Of a stretch of 64,000 nucleotides of DNA, positions 52,978 to 61,603 are shown one piece after another; position 1 is the stretch's first letter, and every line of letters starts with the position of its first letter. Made by a program: the position numbers and the translations under genes. The notes beneath the pieces are model-generated. The model made no database searches and was not told the origin of the DNA. It saw only the letters and a list, made by a program, of their open reading frames with translations. The DNA lies in contig NZ_JAAIWK010000015.1 of assembly GCF_011008565.1 (NCBI RefSeq), positions 1 through 64,000 on the forward strand, given 5' to 3'. The stretch is from Heyndrickxia ginsengihumi. Lineage in GTDB: Bacteria > Bacillota > Bacilli > Bacillales > Bacillaceae_C.

Positions 52978-53919
52978 TTGGATCAACCGATCAGAATGAA
53001 AAATAATGGGCAAATTAATATTGTATTAAATTCACAGAAAAGAGAAACCATACGTTCCAATAAAGAGATTGAAGTAGTTCCAAAGCCAATTTCAGCGGAG
53101 CATGAGATTTTAATGGAAATAGAAAATGAACTAAATTCGCTTGTTGGTATGGAAGACATTAAGAAAATGGTAAAAGAGGTATACGCGTGGATTTATATCA
53201 ATAAAAAGCGGGAATCAGCGGGATTAAAAACAGGGAAACAAGCATTGCATATGATGTTTAAAGGGAATCCAGGTACGGGAAAAACAACGGTTGCAAGATT
53301 AATTGGAAAGTTGTTTCATAAAATGAATGTTTTATCAAAAGGACATTTAATTGAAGCGGAGCGGGCCGATTTAGTCGGGGAATATATCGGTCACACAGCT
53401 CAAAAAACTCGTGATTTAATCAAAAAGGCGATCGGCGGTATTCTTTTTATTGATGAGGCGTATTCTCTCGGCCGAGGGGGAGAAAAAGATTTTGGGAAAG
53501 AGGCTATTGATACACTTGTCAAACATATGGAAGATAAACAGCATGAATTTATATTAATATTAGCTGGCTATTCTGACGAAATGGATTATTTTTTAAGCTT
53601 AAACCCGGGATTGCATTCGCGCTTTCCGATCGTTTTCAATTTTCCAGATTACTCTGTTGATGAATTAATGGAGATTGGAAGGCGGATGTTGCAAGAAAAA
53701 GAATATATTTTAAGTCATGATGCAGAGCGGAAATTAAGAGATCATCTTTCTTATGTGAAAACAACGTTAAATCCAATTAGTTTTTCAAATGGAAGATATG
53801 TACGGAATATTATTGAAAAATCAGTGCGGACACAAGCGATGAGATTGCTGATGGCCAACCACTATGATCGTCATGATTTAATGACATTACGCAGTAACGA
53901 TTTAATTTTTACTGATTAG
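52978..53919 (+). CDS. spoVK: Stage V sporulation protein K (AAA+ ATPase)
   Basis: 313 residues from TTG 52978, about 8 bases behind GAGG; B. subtilis SpoVK is 322 residues with an equivalent start (MKNNGQIN...). CbbX-type AAA+ fold: LVGMEDIKKMVKEVYAWIYI, Walker A FKGNPGTGKTTVARLIGKLF, GEYIGHTAQKTRDLIKKA, Walker B GGILFIDEAYSLGRGGEKDF and the arginine finger in LHSRFPIVFNFPDY. It is needed late in spore maturation and is expressed from the mother cell in B. subtilis. It precedes hflX-ynbB as in B. subtilis, with a repeat inserted between. Confidence 0.96.
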   Translation: MDQPIRMKNNGQINIVLNSQKRETIRSNKEIEVVPKPISAEHEILMEIENELNSLVGMEDIKKMVKEVYAWIYINKKRESAGLKTGKQALHMMFKGNPGTGKTTVARLIGKLFHKMNVLSKGHLIEAERADLVGEYIGHTAQKTRDLIKKAIGGILFIDEAYSLGRGGEKDFGKEAIDTLVKHMEDKQHEFILILAGYSDEMDYFLSLNPGLHSRFPIVFNFPDYSVDELMEIGRRMLQEKEYILSHDAERKLRDHLSYVKTTLNPISFSNGRYVRNIIEKSVRTQAMRLLMANHYDRHDLMTLRSNDLIFTD

Positions 53920-53930
53920 TGGGTTAGAAT

Positions 53931-54158
53931 GAGGCTGGGATAAAACTCAAAAGTAGTTAGCTAAAGACGAACATTGCACAAATCAGCTCTGGAAATAGAC
54001 GTAGACTCCTGCGGGAGGATAGGCATCGGTGAGGCTCCGCAGTGCATGAACACGAGGAGGCTCACCAGCCGCCCGCGGAAAGCGAAGGTTATTGCCAGAG
54101 CGGGGTTGGAGTGCAATATTCGGGTTTTCTTTAGTTAATGAACTTTTGTCCCAGTCTC
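53931..54158. repeat. GAGGCTGGGAC inverted-end repeat, copy 5 (long form)
   Basis: Starts GAGGCTGGGATAAAACTCAA and ends GAACTTTTGTCCCAGTCTC; about 228 bases, the longest copy. The internal module is complete: ACGTAGACTCCTGCGGGAGG, GGTGAGGCTCCGCAGTGCAT, GAGGAGGCTCACCAGCCGCC and CGCGGAAAGCGAAGG. The sub-arms CTCCTGCGGGAG and GAGGCTC...GAGGCTCACC can fold on themselves. It lies 12 bases 3' of spoVK. Confidence 0.85.
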
Positions 54159-54233
54159 ATTATTTTTTTGAAAGGCTGACTTTTTTTGGTAAGATACAAA
54201 TAAGCGATTAAAGAAACGAAGATAGGTGATATC

Positions 54234-55487
54234 ATGAATGAAGAGATGTTAAAGGAGAAAGTGATTATTGTTGGATGTCAGCTGAATGATCATCAGGAGC
54301 GGTTTTTATATTCAATGGATGAACTGAAATCATTAACTGAGACCGCTCAAGGAACAGTTGTCATGCAAGTGACACAGAATAGAGAAAGAGTGGATGCTTC
54401 GACATATATTGGAAAAGGGAAAGTTGAGGAAATTAAGGCGCTTGAGGAAGAGTTAGAAGTAGATTTAATCATTTTTAATGATGAACTTTCACCAAGCCAG
54501 CTTCGTAATTTAGCAAAACATTTTTCAAGCAGAGTAATAGATAGAACACAATTAATATTAGATATTTTTGCGCAAAGAGCACGATCAAAAGAAGGAAAGT
54601 TACAAGTAGAACTTGCTCAATTACAGTATCTTTTGCCCCGTTTAGGTGGACAAGGGGCTGATTTATCACGATTGGGAGGAGGTATTGGAACTAGAGGTCC
54701 AGGTGAAACGAAATTAGAATCTGATCGCCGTCATATTCGCCGTAGAATTTCTGAAATTAAAACGCAGCTTAATACGATCGTTCATCATCGGGAACGTTAT
54801 CGTGAACGCCGGAAAAGAAATCAAGCATTTCAAATTGCGCTTGTCGGATATACGAATGCAGGAAAATCAACATTATTTAATCGTCTTTCTTCTGCTGATT
54901 CATATGAAGAGAATCAATTGTTTGCCACACTTGATCCAATGACAAGAAAATTTGTGCTGCCAAGTGGTTATTCAGCGTTACTAACTGATACAGTTGGGTT
55001 TATTCAAGATTTGCCAACAACTCTCATTGCCGCATTTCGTTCAACGCTTGAAGAAGTTAAAGAAGCAGATTTACTCCTTCATGTTGTGGATGCATCAAAT
55101 CCCGATTATGATCAGCATCAAAAAACGGTACAGCATTTATTAGAAGAACTACAAATGGATCATCTTCCACAGTTCACTGTTTATAATAAAATCGATGAAC
55201 AGCATCCGAACTTTATTCCTACTGTGACAAATTGCATATTAATGAGTGCATTAAAGGAAGAAGATCGTTTACAATTAAAAATAGAAATTGAAAAGCAAGT
55301 ATTACACACAATGATTCCTTACGATGCCTTGATTCCACAAACAGGTGGTAAGCTGTTATCTACATTAAAAAATGATACAATCTTGAGGGAACTTGTTTTT
55401 CAAGAAGACGAGCAAGCTTATCGATGTAAAGGCTATGTGTTGCCAAATCATCCAGTACTAGGTTTGCTAAAACAATATGAAAGATAG
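54234..55487 (+). CDS. hflX: Ribosome-associated GTPase HflX
   Basis: 417 residues. N-terminal HflX domain ([38 protein letters not shown]), the glycine-rich [19 protein letters not shown] linker, then the G domain: G1 [15 protein letters not shown]3 [11 protein letters not shown]4 YNKID. HflX (YnbA in B. subtilis) splits stalled or hibernating ribosomes after stress. AGGTG precedes ATG 54234. The next gene starts 13 bases after its stop, so they form an operon as in B. subtilis. Confidence 0.96.
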   Translation: MNEEMLKEKVIIVGCQLNDHQERFLYSMDELKSLTETAQGTVVMQVTQNRERVDASTYIGKGKVEEIKALEEELEVDLIIFNDELSPSQLRNLAKHFSSRVIDRTQLILDIFAQRARSKEGKLQVELAQLQYLLPRLGGQGADLSRLGGGIGTRGPGETKLESDRRHIRRRISEIKTQLNTIVHHRERYRERRKRNQAFQIALVGYTNAGKSTLFNRLSSADSYEENQLFATLDPMTRKFVLPSGYSALLTDTVGFIQDLPTTLIAAFRSTLEEVKEADLLLHVVDASNPDYDQHQKTVQHLLEELQMDHLPQFTVYNKIDEQHPNFIPTVTNCILMSALKEEDRLQLKIEIEKQVLHTMIPYDALIPQTGGKLLSTLKNDTILRELVFQEDEQAYRCKGYVLPNHPVLGLLKQYER

Positions 55488-55500
55488 AAAGGTGTACTAT

Positions 55501-56766
55501 ATGTTTCAGTTTTTACAGCATGGAGAAAAGCTTCAACCAATTGTAGACAAAGTAGAACAACAAATTTTTCCTATCCATAAGGAGATTGACCGCCGCATTG
55601 AGATGAATCAATTTCGTGTGTTACAAAGCTTTCAAAAACATCGGGTGAGTGATACACATTTCAATCCATCAACAGGTTATGGCTATGATGACATTGGCAG
55701 AGATACGTTAGAAGAGATTTATGCTGACGTATTTGGCGGAGAAGCCGGTCTAGTTCGCCCGCAAATTATTTCAGGAACACATGCCATCACCATCGCTTTG
55801 TTTGGGGTACTTCGTCCTGGTGATGAACTTTTATACATAACAGGGAAACCATATGATACGTTAGAAGAAATTGTTGGTACTCGCGGAAATGGAAGCGGCT
55901 CTTTAAAAGAGTTCAATATAGATTATAATAGTGTGCCGCTCACGAAAACAGGCGCAGTTGATTTCTTAGCAGTAAAAGAAGCGATAAAACCAAATACAAA
56001 AATGATCGGCATTCAAAGATCGAAAGGCTATGCGACACGCCCATCTTTTACAGTGAAAGAAATCGAGGAAATGATTCATTTTGTAAAAGAAATTAAACAA
56101 GATGTTGTTGTTTTCGTAGATAACTGTTATGGAGAGTTCGTTGAGGAACAGGAACCATGCCACATTGGAGCCGATTTAATGGCAGGTTCGCTTATTAAAA
56201 ATCCAGGTGGGGGGATTGCGAAAACGGGAGGATATATTGTAGGTAAAAAAGAGTGGGTAGAAGCATGTGCCTATAGAATGACTTCTCCTGGGATTGGGCG
56301 AGAAGCAGGTGCATCACTTTATAGCTTGCAAGAGATGTATCAGGGATTTTTCCTTGCTCCACATGTAGTTGGACAAGCACTAAAAGGGGCGGTATTTACA
56401 TCGGCAATTCTTGAGCATTTCGGCATGAACACTCATCCAAAATGGAATGCGGCAAGAACAGATTTAATTCAATCTGTTCAATTTGATGATCCAGATAAAA
56501 TGATTGAATTTTGTCAGGCGATTCAATTTGCTTCCCCAATTAATTCATATGTGACACCGTATCCGAGCTATATGCCTGGTTATGATGATGATGTCATCAT
56601 GGCAGCAGGTACATTTATTCAAGGAGCGAGTATCGAGTTGTCAGCTGATGGTCCAATTAGACCGCCATATACAGCGTATGTTCAAGGTGGACTAACGTAT
56701 GCCCATGTTAAAATGGCAATCTGTTTAGCATTAGATCGATTATTTCAAAAGGGATTACTAAGCTAA
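55501..56766 (+). CDS. ynbB: YnbB-like PLP-dependent (methionine gamma-lyase type) enzyme
   Basis: 421 residues from ATG 55501 behind AAAGGTG; an in-frame ATG at 55477 lies inside hflX. Cys/Met-metabolism PLP fold: STGYGYDDIGRDTLEEIYADVFGGEAGLVRPQIISGTHAI, VVVFVDNCYGEFVEE (PLP-binding Asp) and AGSLIKNPGGGIAKTGGYIVG (Schiff-base Lys in SLIKNPGG). The in vivo reaction of YnbB is not established. In B. subtilis ynbB is followed by glnR-glnA; here the order breaks at the repeat at 56992. Confidence 0.92.
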   Translation: MFQFLQHGEKLQPIVDKVEQQIFPIHKEIDRRIEMNQFRVLQSFQKHRVSDTHFNPSTGYGYDDIGRDTLEEIYADVFGGEAGLVRPQIISGTHAITIALFGVLRPGDELLYITGKPYDTLEEIVGTRGNGSGSLKEFNIDYNSVPLTKTGAVDFLAVKEAIKPNTKMIGIQRSKGYATRPSFTVKEIEEMIHFVKEIKQDVVVFVDNCYGEFVEEQEPCHIGADLMAGSLIKNPGGGIAKTGGYIVGKKEWVEACAYRMTSPGIGREAGASLYSLQEMYQGFFLAPHVVGQALKGAVFTSAILEHFGMNTHPKWNAARTDLIQSVQFDDPDKMIEFCQAIQFASPINSYVTPYPSYMPGYDDDVIMAAGTFIQGASIELSADGPIRPPYTAYVQGGLTYAHVKMAICLALDRLFQKGLLS

Positions 56767-56991
56767 AATGAAAACCGTTTTTGTAAATGAGGTGTTTTTT
56801 CATTGACCTGTTCATAAAGTTGATTGTTGAGGAATGTGTGAGGCTTAGTGGAAGTGGGCTAGATGCTTCTTGCTTCACAGCAGTGGCATCCGCCGCGGAA
56901 ATCAAACCTCTTTGCAAAAATGACTATTCCTTTCTGATTTATAATAATCTATTTAATCACAACAATCTTTTTAGAAAGAACCAAAGACAAT
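56767..56991. other. Intergenic scraps behind ynbB
   Basis: GTGGCATCCGCCGCGGAAATC (56883 onwards) is a decayed GC-rich module. The short frames on both strands here follow it and are not credible genes. Confidence 0.4.
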
Positions 56992-57182
56992 GAGGCTGGG
57001 GCAAAACTCCAAAGTGGTTAGCTAAAGACGAACATTGCATAAATCAGCTCCGGAAATATACGTAGACTCCTGCGGGAGGACAGGCTCACTAGCCGCCCGC
57101 GGAAAGCGAAGGATATTTCCGGAGAGGAGGTAGAGGGCACTATTCGGGTTATCTTTAGTTAATATACTTTTGCCCCAGCCTC
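56992..57182. repeat. GAGGCTGGGAC inverted-end repeat, copy 6 (with GC module)
   Basis: Starts GAGGCTGGGGCAAAACTCCA and ends TACTTTTGCCCCAGCCTC; about 191 bases. The end changes compensate: GGGGC at one end, GCCCC at the other, where other copies have GGGAC/GTCCC. The flanks AAGACA and TGTCTT extend the pairing. Contains GACTCCTGCGGGAGG and CCGCCCGCGGAAAGCG (57093). Confidence 0.88.
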
Positions 57183-57318
57183 GATGTCTTATAAAATACA
57201 TGCTATAAACATTATGGTCATAGAGTTTAGTAAAGAATTGGAAATAAGGTTCGTTCAGGGAACAATCATATTTCATGGTACAATAGATTGATAGAAAGAA
57301 AAGTTAGAGGTGTATAAT

Positions 57319-58218
57319 ATGAGGGAAAAACCACATTTGCTTTTAATAGATGGAATGGCTCTGTTATTTCGTGCCTTTTATTCAACTGCTGTTACTGGAC
57401 AATATATGGTGAACTCAAAAGGGATGCCAACAAATGGTGTTCAAGGCTTTTTACGTCATTTATTAATCGCAATAGAACAAAAACAAGCTTCACATATCGC
57501 TGTTTGTTGGGATATGGGGAGTAAAACGTTTCGCAATGAGTTATTCGATGCTTACAAGTCGAATCGTGAGGCACCGCCGATTGAACTAATTCCGCAATTT
57601 GATTTAGCAAAGGAAGTTGTGGAAGCTTTTCAAATTCCAAATATCGGCGAAATTGGCTTTGAAGCCGATGATTGTATCGGGACGGTTGCGATGAGCATGA
57701 AATCAGATGCAGATGTGTCAATTTTAACAGGGGACCGCGATTTATTACAATTACTTGATCAACATATTCAAGTTCATCTTTTACAAAAAGGTTATGGAAA
57801 TTATAAAAGTTATACGCATGAAGCCTTTTTTCAAGAATATAATGTGACACCTCACCAATATATCGATGTCAAAGCGTTGATGGGAGATATGAGTGATGGC
57901 TATCCGGGTGTAAAAGGAATCGGTGAAAAAACTGCCTTGAAATTAATTCAGCAATTTAAGGACATACAAGGAATTTTAGACAATTTAGATGCACTTACAA
58001 ATGCGCAAAGGAAAAAAATAGAAATGGATTTGGAAATGTTACATCTGTCTCGAGAGCTTGCTGAAATTAAATGTGATGTTCCGCTTCAATTTACTTTAGA
58101 GCACGCAGCTTTTACTGAAATTCCCGAAACTTTTATTGAAATCGTAAATGATCTTGAATTAAAAACGGTTAAACGGCATTTATTAGCTACAAACTGGAAT
58201 GCCAGTCCAACTGTATAA
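57319..58218 (+). CDS. ypcP: 5'-3' exonuclease, YpcP family
   Basis: 299 residues from ATG 57319 behind AGAGGTG. FEN/PolA-type nuclease without a polymerase: LLLIDGMALLFRAFYS, AVCWDMGSKTFRNELFDAYKSNR, GFEADDCIGTVAM, SILTGDRDLLQLLDQHIQV, KALMGDMSDGYPGVKGIGEKTALKLI (acid cluster and H3TH). It acts on flaps or Okazaki-fragment RNA as a back-up to PolA's nuclease. The neighbouring sspL confirms the B. subtilis ypcP-sspL order. Confidence 0.94.
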   Translation: MREKPHLLLIDGMALLFRAFYSTAVTGQYMVNSKGMPTNGVQGFLRHLLIAIEQKQASHIAVCWDMGSKTFRNELFDAYKSNREAPPIELIPQFDLAKEVVEAFQIPNIGEIGFEADDCIGTVAMSMKSDADVSILTGDRDLLQLLDQHIQVHLLQKGYGNYKSYTHEAFFQEYNVTPHQYIDVKALMGDMSDGYPGVKGIGEKTALKLIQQFKDIQGILDNLDALTNAQRKKIEMDLEMLHLSRELAEIKCDVPLQFTLEHAAFTEIPETFIEIVNDLELKTVKRHLLATNWNASPTV

Positions 58219-58247
58219 ATCATTCATACTTCTAAGATTGTGCTTGG

Positions 58248-58290
58248 CTGTAAACGAACTCCAAAAGGGACAGTTTGTTTACAGTTTTTT
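58248..58290 (+). terminator. Terminator of ypcP
   Basis: CTGTAAACGAACT and AGTTTGTTTACAG arms followed by TTTTTT. Confidence 0.85.
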
Positions 58291-58309
58291 CATTAGAATG
58301 ATTTCCACT

Positions 58310-58400
58310 CAAAGCCTCGCTATCCGCGCACGGTTCGGAAGCCATTTCGTCGTCTTGAGCTCCACACAGCAAGTCATTCATGCATACATAAAAATGTGGG
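58310..58400. repeat. Decayed GC-rich module
   Basis: CTATCCGCGCACGGTTCGGAAGCC is a divergent reverse-orientation copy of the GC-rich module between ypcP and sspL. The 76-codon frame over it is not a gene. Confidence 0.4.
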
Positions 58401-58538
58401 CAGTTTTATTATCTGGTGTAGGGAGATGACTAGGCGGAAGGAAGATTTTTGCTTCAGGATTAGCTATTGACAACAGTTCTTCGGATGGATTTAATATGTA
58501 TGCGCCAGACTCGGAGTGGAAAATCATCAATAATGAAA

Positions 58539-58572
58539 AGAGGCTCAGAATGAGAACATTCTGAACTTCTTT
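58539..58572 (-). terminator. Terminator of sspL
   Basis: CTCAGAATG-agaa-CATTCTGA; on the minus strand it leads into CTCTTTTCATT. Confidence 0.7.
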
Positions 58573-58617
58573 TGCCGGAGAACTGAAACTATATTACATA
58601 TATCGTTTGCTGTTATG

Positions 58618-58758
58618 TTACCCTTTTGTATTTGCTTTTTTCGCACGGTTTTCTAAAGCCGTTTTTGGGTCTGCTGCATATTCAGAGTCTTGTCCAAAAC
58701 CTTGTGGATTTACATTTGAAGCGATTTTCCCGCGACTACGATTTCCTTTTTTACTCAC
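58618..58758 (-). CDS. sspL: Small acid-soluble spore protein L
   Basis: 46 residues from GTG 58758, 7 bases behind GGGGGTG: (V)SKKGNRSRGKIASNVNPQG, FGQDSEYAADPKTALENRAK, KANTKG. The C-terminal DPKT-x-LE-x-RAKK-x-NTK is the SspL signature of B. subtilis. It is a minor, forespore-specific protein of the spore core whose exact role is not known. Convergent with ypcP as in B. subtilis. Confidence 0.88.
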   Translation of the reverse strand: MSKKGNRSRGKIASNVNPQGFGQDSEYAADPKTALENRAKKANTKG

Positions 58759-58933
58759 TTTCACTCACCCCCATCTATAGTATGTCCGAACATTGTTGTG
58801 ATTTTCATTGAAAATAAATGGTCAAGAACAGAAAAGTAAGCTAAAATTTAATAGTTGTCTCTTTTCAAATGTATCAATGACGAAACACATTTATTTCTTA
58901 AAGGATGTATTTTCTATGAATTGGGGGAGCGCT

Positions 58934-59212
58934 ATGACTTTAGGAGAGTATATCTTATTTTTAAGAAGCAAAGGTTTTAAATTTAAAGAGGATGTGATCC
59001 ATTTTGTATATTTTGGAAAGCAATATACAAATGCATCCGATGATGTTGTAAAAGCTGCAATAGAAATCACGTTAAAGTCGCAAAGATATTTTGACGGCAG
59101 TTTTTACATTTCTTTATTAGAAAACTTTAAACAGCATAATATTCATTCAAGAAAAGAGGCTTATCATTATATACATAAACTAGGCTTACTGAAAAAAAAC
59201 GAAGGAGCTTAA
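58934..59212 (+). CDS. Hypothetical protein (92 aa)
   Basis: 92 residues from ATG 58934 behind GGGGGAG; the frame is open 42 codons upstream but without a ribosome binding site. MTLGEYILFLRSKGFKFKED, VIHFVYFGKQYTNASDDVVK, AAIEITLKSQRYFDGSFYIS, LLENFKQHNIHSRKEAYHYI. Small alpha-helical, soluble, basic. I recognise no family. It lies in the ypcP-ypeQ block, convergent with the EamA gene, only 3 bases separating the two ends. Confidence 0.65.
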   Translation: MTLGEYILFLRSKGFKFKEDVIHFVYFGKQYTNASDDVVKAAIEITLKSQRYFDGSFYISLLENFKQHNIHSRKEAYHYIHKLGLLKKNEGA

Positions 59213-59215
59213 TCC

Positions 59216-60136
59216 TTATTTAGGAAGCTCGATCGTTTTTTTGTGTCTCTTTCTTAAAAATTCAAATGGAATTTCCGTAAAAACCATACCGATTAAAATT
59301 AGAAGACAACCTAATAAACCGGCCGTATTAATTTTTTCGTGAATCCATAGGAAAGAAGTAATCGCAGCAAAAACTGGTTCCATTGTTAAAATAATTGCAA
59401 CTCTAGAAGGAGTCGTAAACCTTTGAGCAATTGTTTGAATAAAGAATGCAGCAGCAGTTGCTAGAATTGCCGTAATAAAGAGAGACATAATCATCTCGTT
59501 TGTTAGTAATACATTGGCTGAAAACGACCTTCTCCAGTTTTCTAATAAAAAGGCGCTTATAAAGCTTAATAATGAGACGGTTAATATTTGAATGGTTGTG
59601 ACCAATAAGACAGAGATGTGCCGTGAAAAGCGATCTGTACAAAGAATATGGAAGGCAAATCCAAATGCTGAGATGAGTACAAGTAGATCTCCAAGCGAAA
59701 ACGGCTCACTATTTTTGACGGCCAATAGATAAAGGCCAACTGCAGCTAAGATTGAACCAATGATCGCCCCTGTTTCAGCACGGTGTTTTAACATAAAATA
59801 GGATAATATTGGCACTAATACTACACTCAGTCCCGTTATAAATCCAGCTTTTGCAGGGGTAGTGTATAATAAACCAATCGTTTGAAAGGTATAACTTGTA
59901 AATAAGCATAATCCTAGGATGAACCCGGGAATGATTGTATGGAGAGTAATCTGTAGTTTTCCTTTCTCTTTCCAAATACAGATTAGCAGTAATAATAGCC
60001 CTGCTAACAGAAAACGAATAGCGTTGAAGGAAAAAGGCGGTAATGCTTGAATGGCATGCTGAACGATAACAAACGTTGCTCCCCATACAAATGCTACAAA
60101 TAATAAAGCTATTTCAGATAATTTTTTTTTAATCAT
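59216..60136 (-). CDS. EamA/DMT family transporter
   Basis: 306 residues, ten helices in two EamA repeats: FVAFVWGATFVIVQHAIQALPPFSFNAIRFLLAGLLLLLI (repeat 1) and LGDLLVLISAFGFAFHILCTDRFSR with the second half ending EPVFAAITSFLWIHEKINTAGLLGCLLILIGMV. The GA-F/NPL-type exporters of this family move amino acids or other metabolites; the substrate is unknown. Its start is 2 bases behind the RNase H-like gene, whose end supplies the AAAGGGAG site, so the two are in one operon. Confidence 0.9.
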   Translation of the reverse strand: MIKKKLSEIALLFVAFVWGATFVIVQHAIQALPPFSFNAIRFLLAGLLLLLICIWKEKGKLQITLHTIIPGFILGLCLFTSYTFQTIGLLYTTPAKAGFITGLSVVLVPILSYFMLKHRAETGAIIGSILAAVGLYLLAVKNSEPFSLGDLLVLISAFGFAFHILCTDRFSRHISVLLVTTIQILTVSLLSFISAFLLENWRRSFSANVLLTNEMIMSLFITAILATAAAFFIQTIAQRFTTPSRVAIILTMEPVFAAITSFLWIHEKINTAGLLGCLLILIGMVFTEIPFEFLRKRHKKTIELPK

Positions 60137-60137
60137 G

Positions 60138-60536
60138 TTATTCTCCCTTTTGTTGCTGTTGGATTGCCTTCCGTGCTAAGTTGTCGGCTGTTTTATTTTC
60201 TTTACTTGGCACCCATTTAATAAAGAAAAGATCAAATTGTTCTATGAGTGTTAAAATTCTTTCTAAAATTTGTTTATAGGGAGCTTTTTTCGCAAATTGC
60301 TTTTCAACAGCATTAACAACTGCAGCTGAATCAGAACGAACTGAAATAACCGTGAACTGTTTTTCAAGGCAAATGGTAAGTGCTTTTTCTAATGCAAGAT
60401 ATTCTGCCTCATGATTATTGTTTTCACCTAGTGGAATTGAATAGCGGAATACATTTCCATTTGCTTTTATGAAAATACCAGCACCACTTAAACCTGGATC
60501 TCCAGCTGCGGCTCCATCAATATATACTTCAATCAA
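60138..60536 (-). CDS. ypdQ: RNase HI-like protein (YpdQ-like)
   Basis: 132 residues from TTG 60536, 8 bases behind AAGGAGAG. RNase H fold with the four acids in place: VYIDGAAAGDPG (D), NNHEAEYLALEKAL (E), VRSDSAAVVNAV (D) and SKENKTADNLARKAI (D). It lacks the basic handle of E. coli RNase HI and the N-terminal hybrid-binding domain. By recall, B. subtilis YpdQ of this length has no RNase H activity in vitro despite the motifs. It is divergent from a second RNase H-fold gene, ypeP. Confidence 0.9.
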   Translation of the reverse strand: MIEVYIDGAAAGDPGLSGAGIFIKANGNVFRYSIPLGENNNHEAEYLALEKALTICLEKQFTVISVRSDSAAVVNAVEKQFAKKAPYKQILERILTLIEQFDLFFIKWVPSKENKTADNLARKAIQQQQKGE

Positions 60537-60625
60537 TATTCTCTCTCCTTATAAATCACTCAATTTTCGCATAATCTAACTATAATCATTCTAAAAAAAA
60601 CTGACAATAGAAATGAGTGAATAAC

Positions 60626-61285
60626 ATGAAAGTTTCTTTAAAGTGGAAGTATAACGTTTTAAAAGCGAAGCCCGTCCTTTTTCAATCAGAGTGGACTACG
60701 CCGGAAATGATGGAGAGGCTTATAGCAGATATTCAAAAAACAGGCAGAGTTGTGGAGCTAGCTATTATAGATGAAATGGAAAATGGATGGACAGTGAAAG
60801 AATTTTTAAAATGGAAAGAAGAGATAGAGGAAGAACCAAGTAATATCGTCGTTTACTTTGATGGTGGGTTTGATTTGCAGACAAAACGCGCAGGAATTGG
60901 GGTTGTCATCTATTATCAACAACATAATGCTACTTATCGAATACGGATTAATCACTTATTCAATGAATTATGTTCAAATAGTGAGGCAGAATATGTGGCA
61001 TTATATTTTGCTTGTCAACAATTAGAAGACTTAGGTGCTCACCATGTTCCATGTATGATAAAAGGAGATGCCCAAGGTGTAATTATGCAATTGCTTGGAG
61101 AATGGCCATGCTATGAAGAAATATTAAATGATTGGCTTAATAAAATCGAGGATAAACTAAAAATGTTAGGTATTAAAGCAACGTACGAAACGATCTCCAG
61201 AAAGCAAAATAAAGAAGCTGATCAGCTTGCAAGCCAGGCATTACATGATCAGATGATTCATAGTCATGTTAAAATAGAAAACTGA
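60626..61285 (+). CDS. ypeP: YpeP-like protein with RNase H fold
   Basis: 219 residues from ATG 60626 (GTG 60617 is also possible; both ribosome binding sites are weak). An N-terminal 75-residue domain (WKYNVLKAKPVLFQSEWTTPEMMERLIADIQKTGRVVELAIID) precedes an RNase H-type domain with VVYFDGGFDLQTKRAGIGVVI, CSNSEAEYVALYFACQQL, MIKGDAQGVIMQLL and RKQNKEADQLASQAL, so D-E-D-D acids are kept. Known as the reverse-transcriptase-like YpeP family; its role in the cell is not known. Confidence 0.88.
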   Translation: MKVSLKWKYNVLKAKPVLFQSEWTTPEMMERLIADIQKTGRVVELAIIDEMENGWTVKEFLKWKEEIEEEPSNIVVYFDGGFDLQTKRAGIGVVIYYQQHNATYRIRINHLFNELCSNSEAEYVALYFACQQLEDLGAHHVPCMIKGDAQGVIMQLLGEWPCYEEILNDWLNKIEDKLKMLGIKATYETISRKQNKEADQLASQALHDQMIHSHVKIEN

Positions 61286-61358
61286 ATGCACAGTGGAGCG
61301 GATACATAATAAAAATATATAAGTGATCGTTTGGAAAAAAGGGAAGGTTGATGAAAAC

Positions 61359-61535
61359 ATGGAGCGCAAACAACTTTTACAAGAAGTAAATGAGTTATTG
61401 TCTACTTATTGTGATGGATGTTTTTTAAAAACTTATTTTCGCAAAGAGTATGGAAAAAAAAATGCTCATCAATTTTGCATAAGAAAATGTTCAGTCGGAG
61501 AAAAATTAAAAAAATACGGTGAAAGACTATCATAA
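61359..61535 (+). CDS. ypeQ: YpeQ-like zinc-finger protein
   Basis: 58 residues from ATG 61359: MERKQLLQEVNELLSTYCDG, CFLKTYFRKEYGKKNAHQFC, IRKCSVGEKLKKYGERLS. The C-D-G-C and C-I-R-K-C pairs form the four-Cys zinc site of the YpeQ family. Basic, probably nucleic-acid related. It follows ypeP after 73 bases, the B. subtilis order, and shares a bidirectional terminator with cspD. Confidence 0.85.
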   Translation: MERKQLLQEVNELLSTYCDGCFLKTYFRKEYGKKNAHQFCIRKCSVGEKLKKYGERLS

Positions 61536-61560
61536 TCATATGCTCAACATAAGCTATATA

Positions 61561-61590
61561 AAAAGGCTGACAAAAATGCCAGCCTTTATT
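61561..61590. terminator. Bidirectional terminator between ypeQ and cspD
   Basis: AAAAGGCTG and CAGCCTTT arms with A and T flanks. Confidence 0.75.
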
Positions 61591-61603
61591 CATTAGTTTA
61601 TAA

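Noticed and set aside
58808-58933. 42-codon N-terminal extension of the gene at 58934
   Set aside because: No ribosome binding site at 58808, while GGGGGAG precedes ATG 58934; the extension looks like leader sequence.
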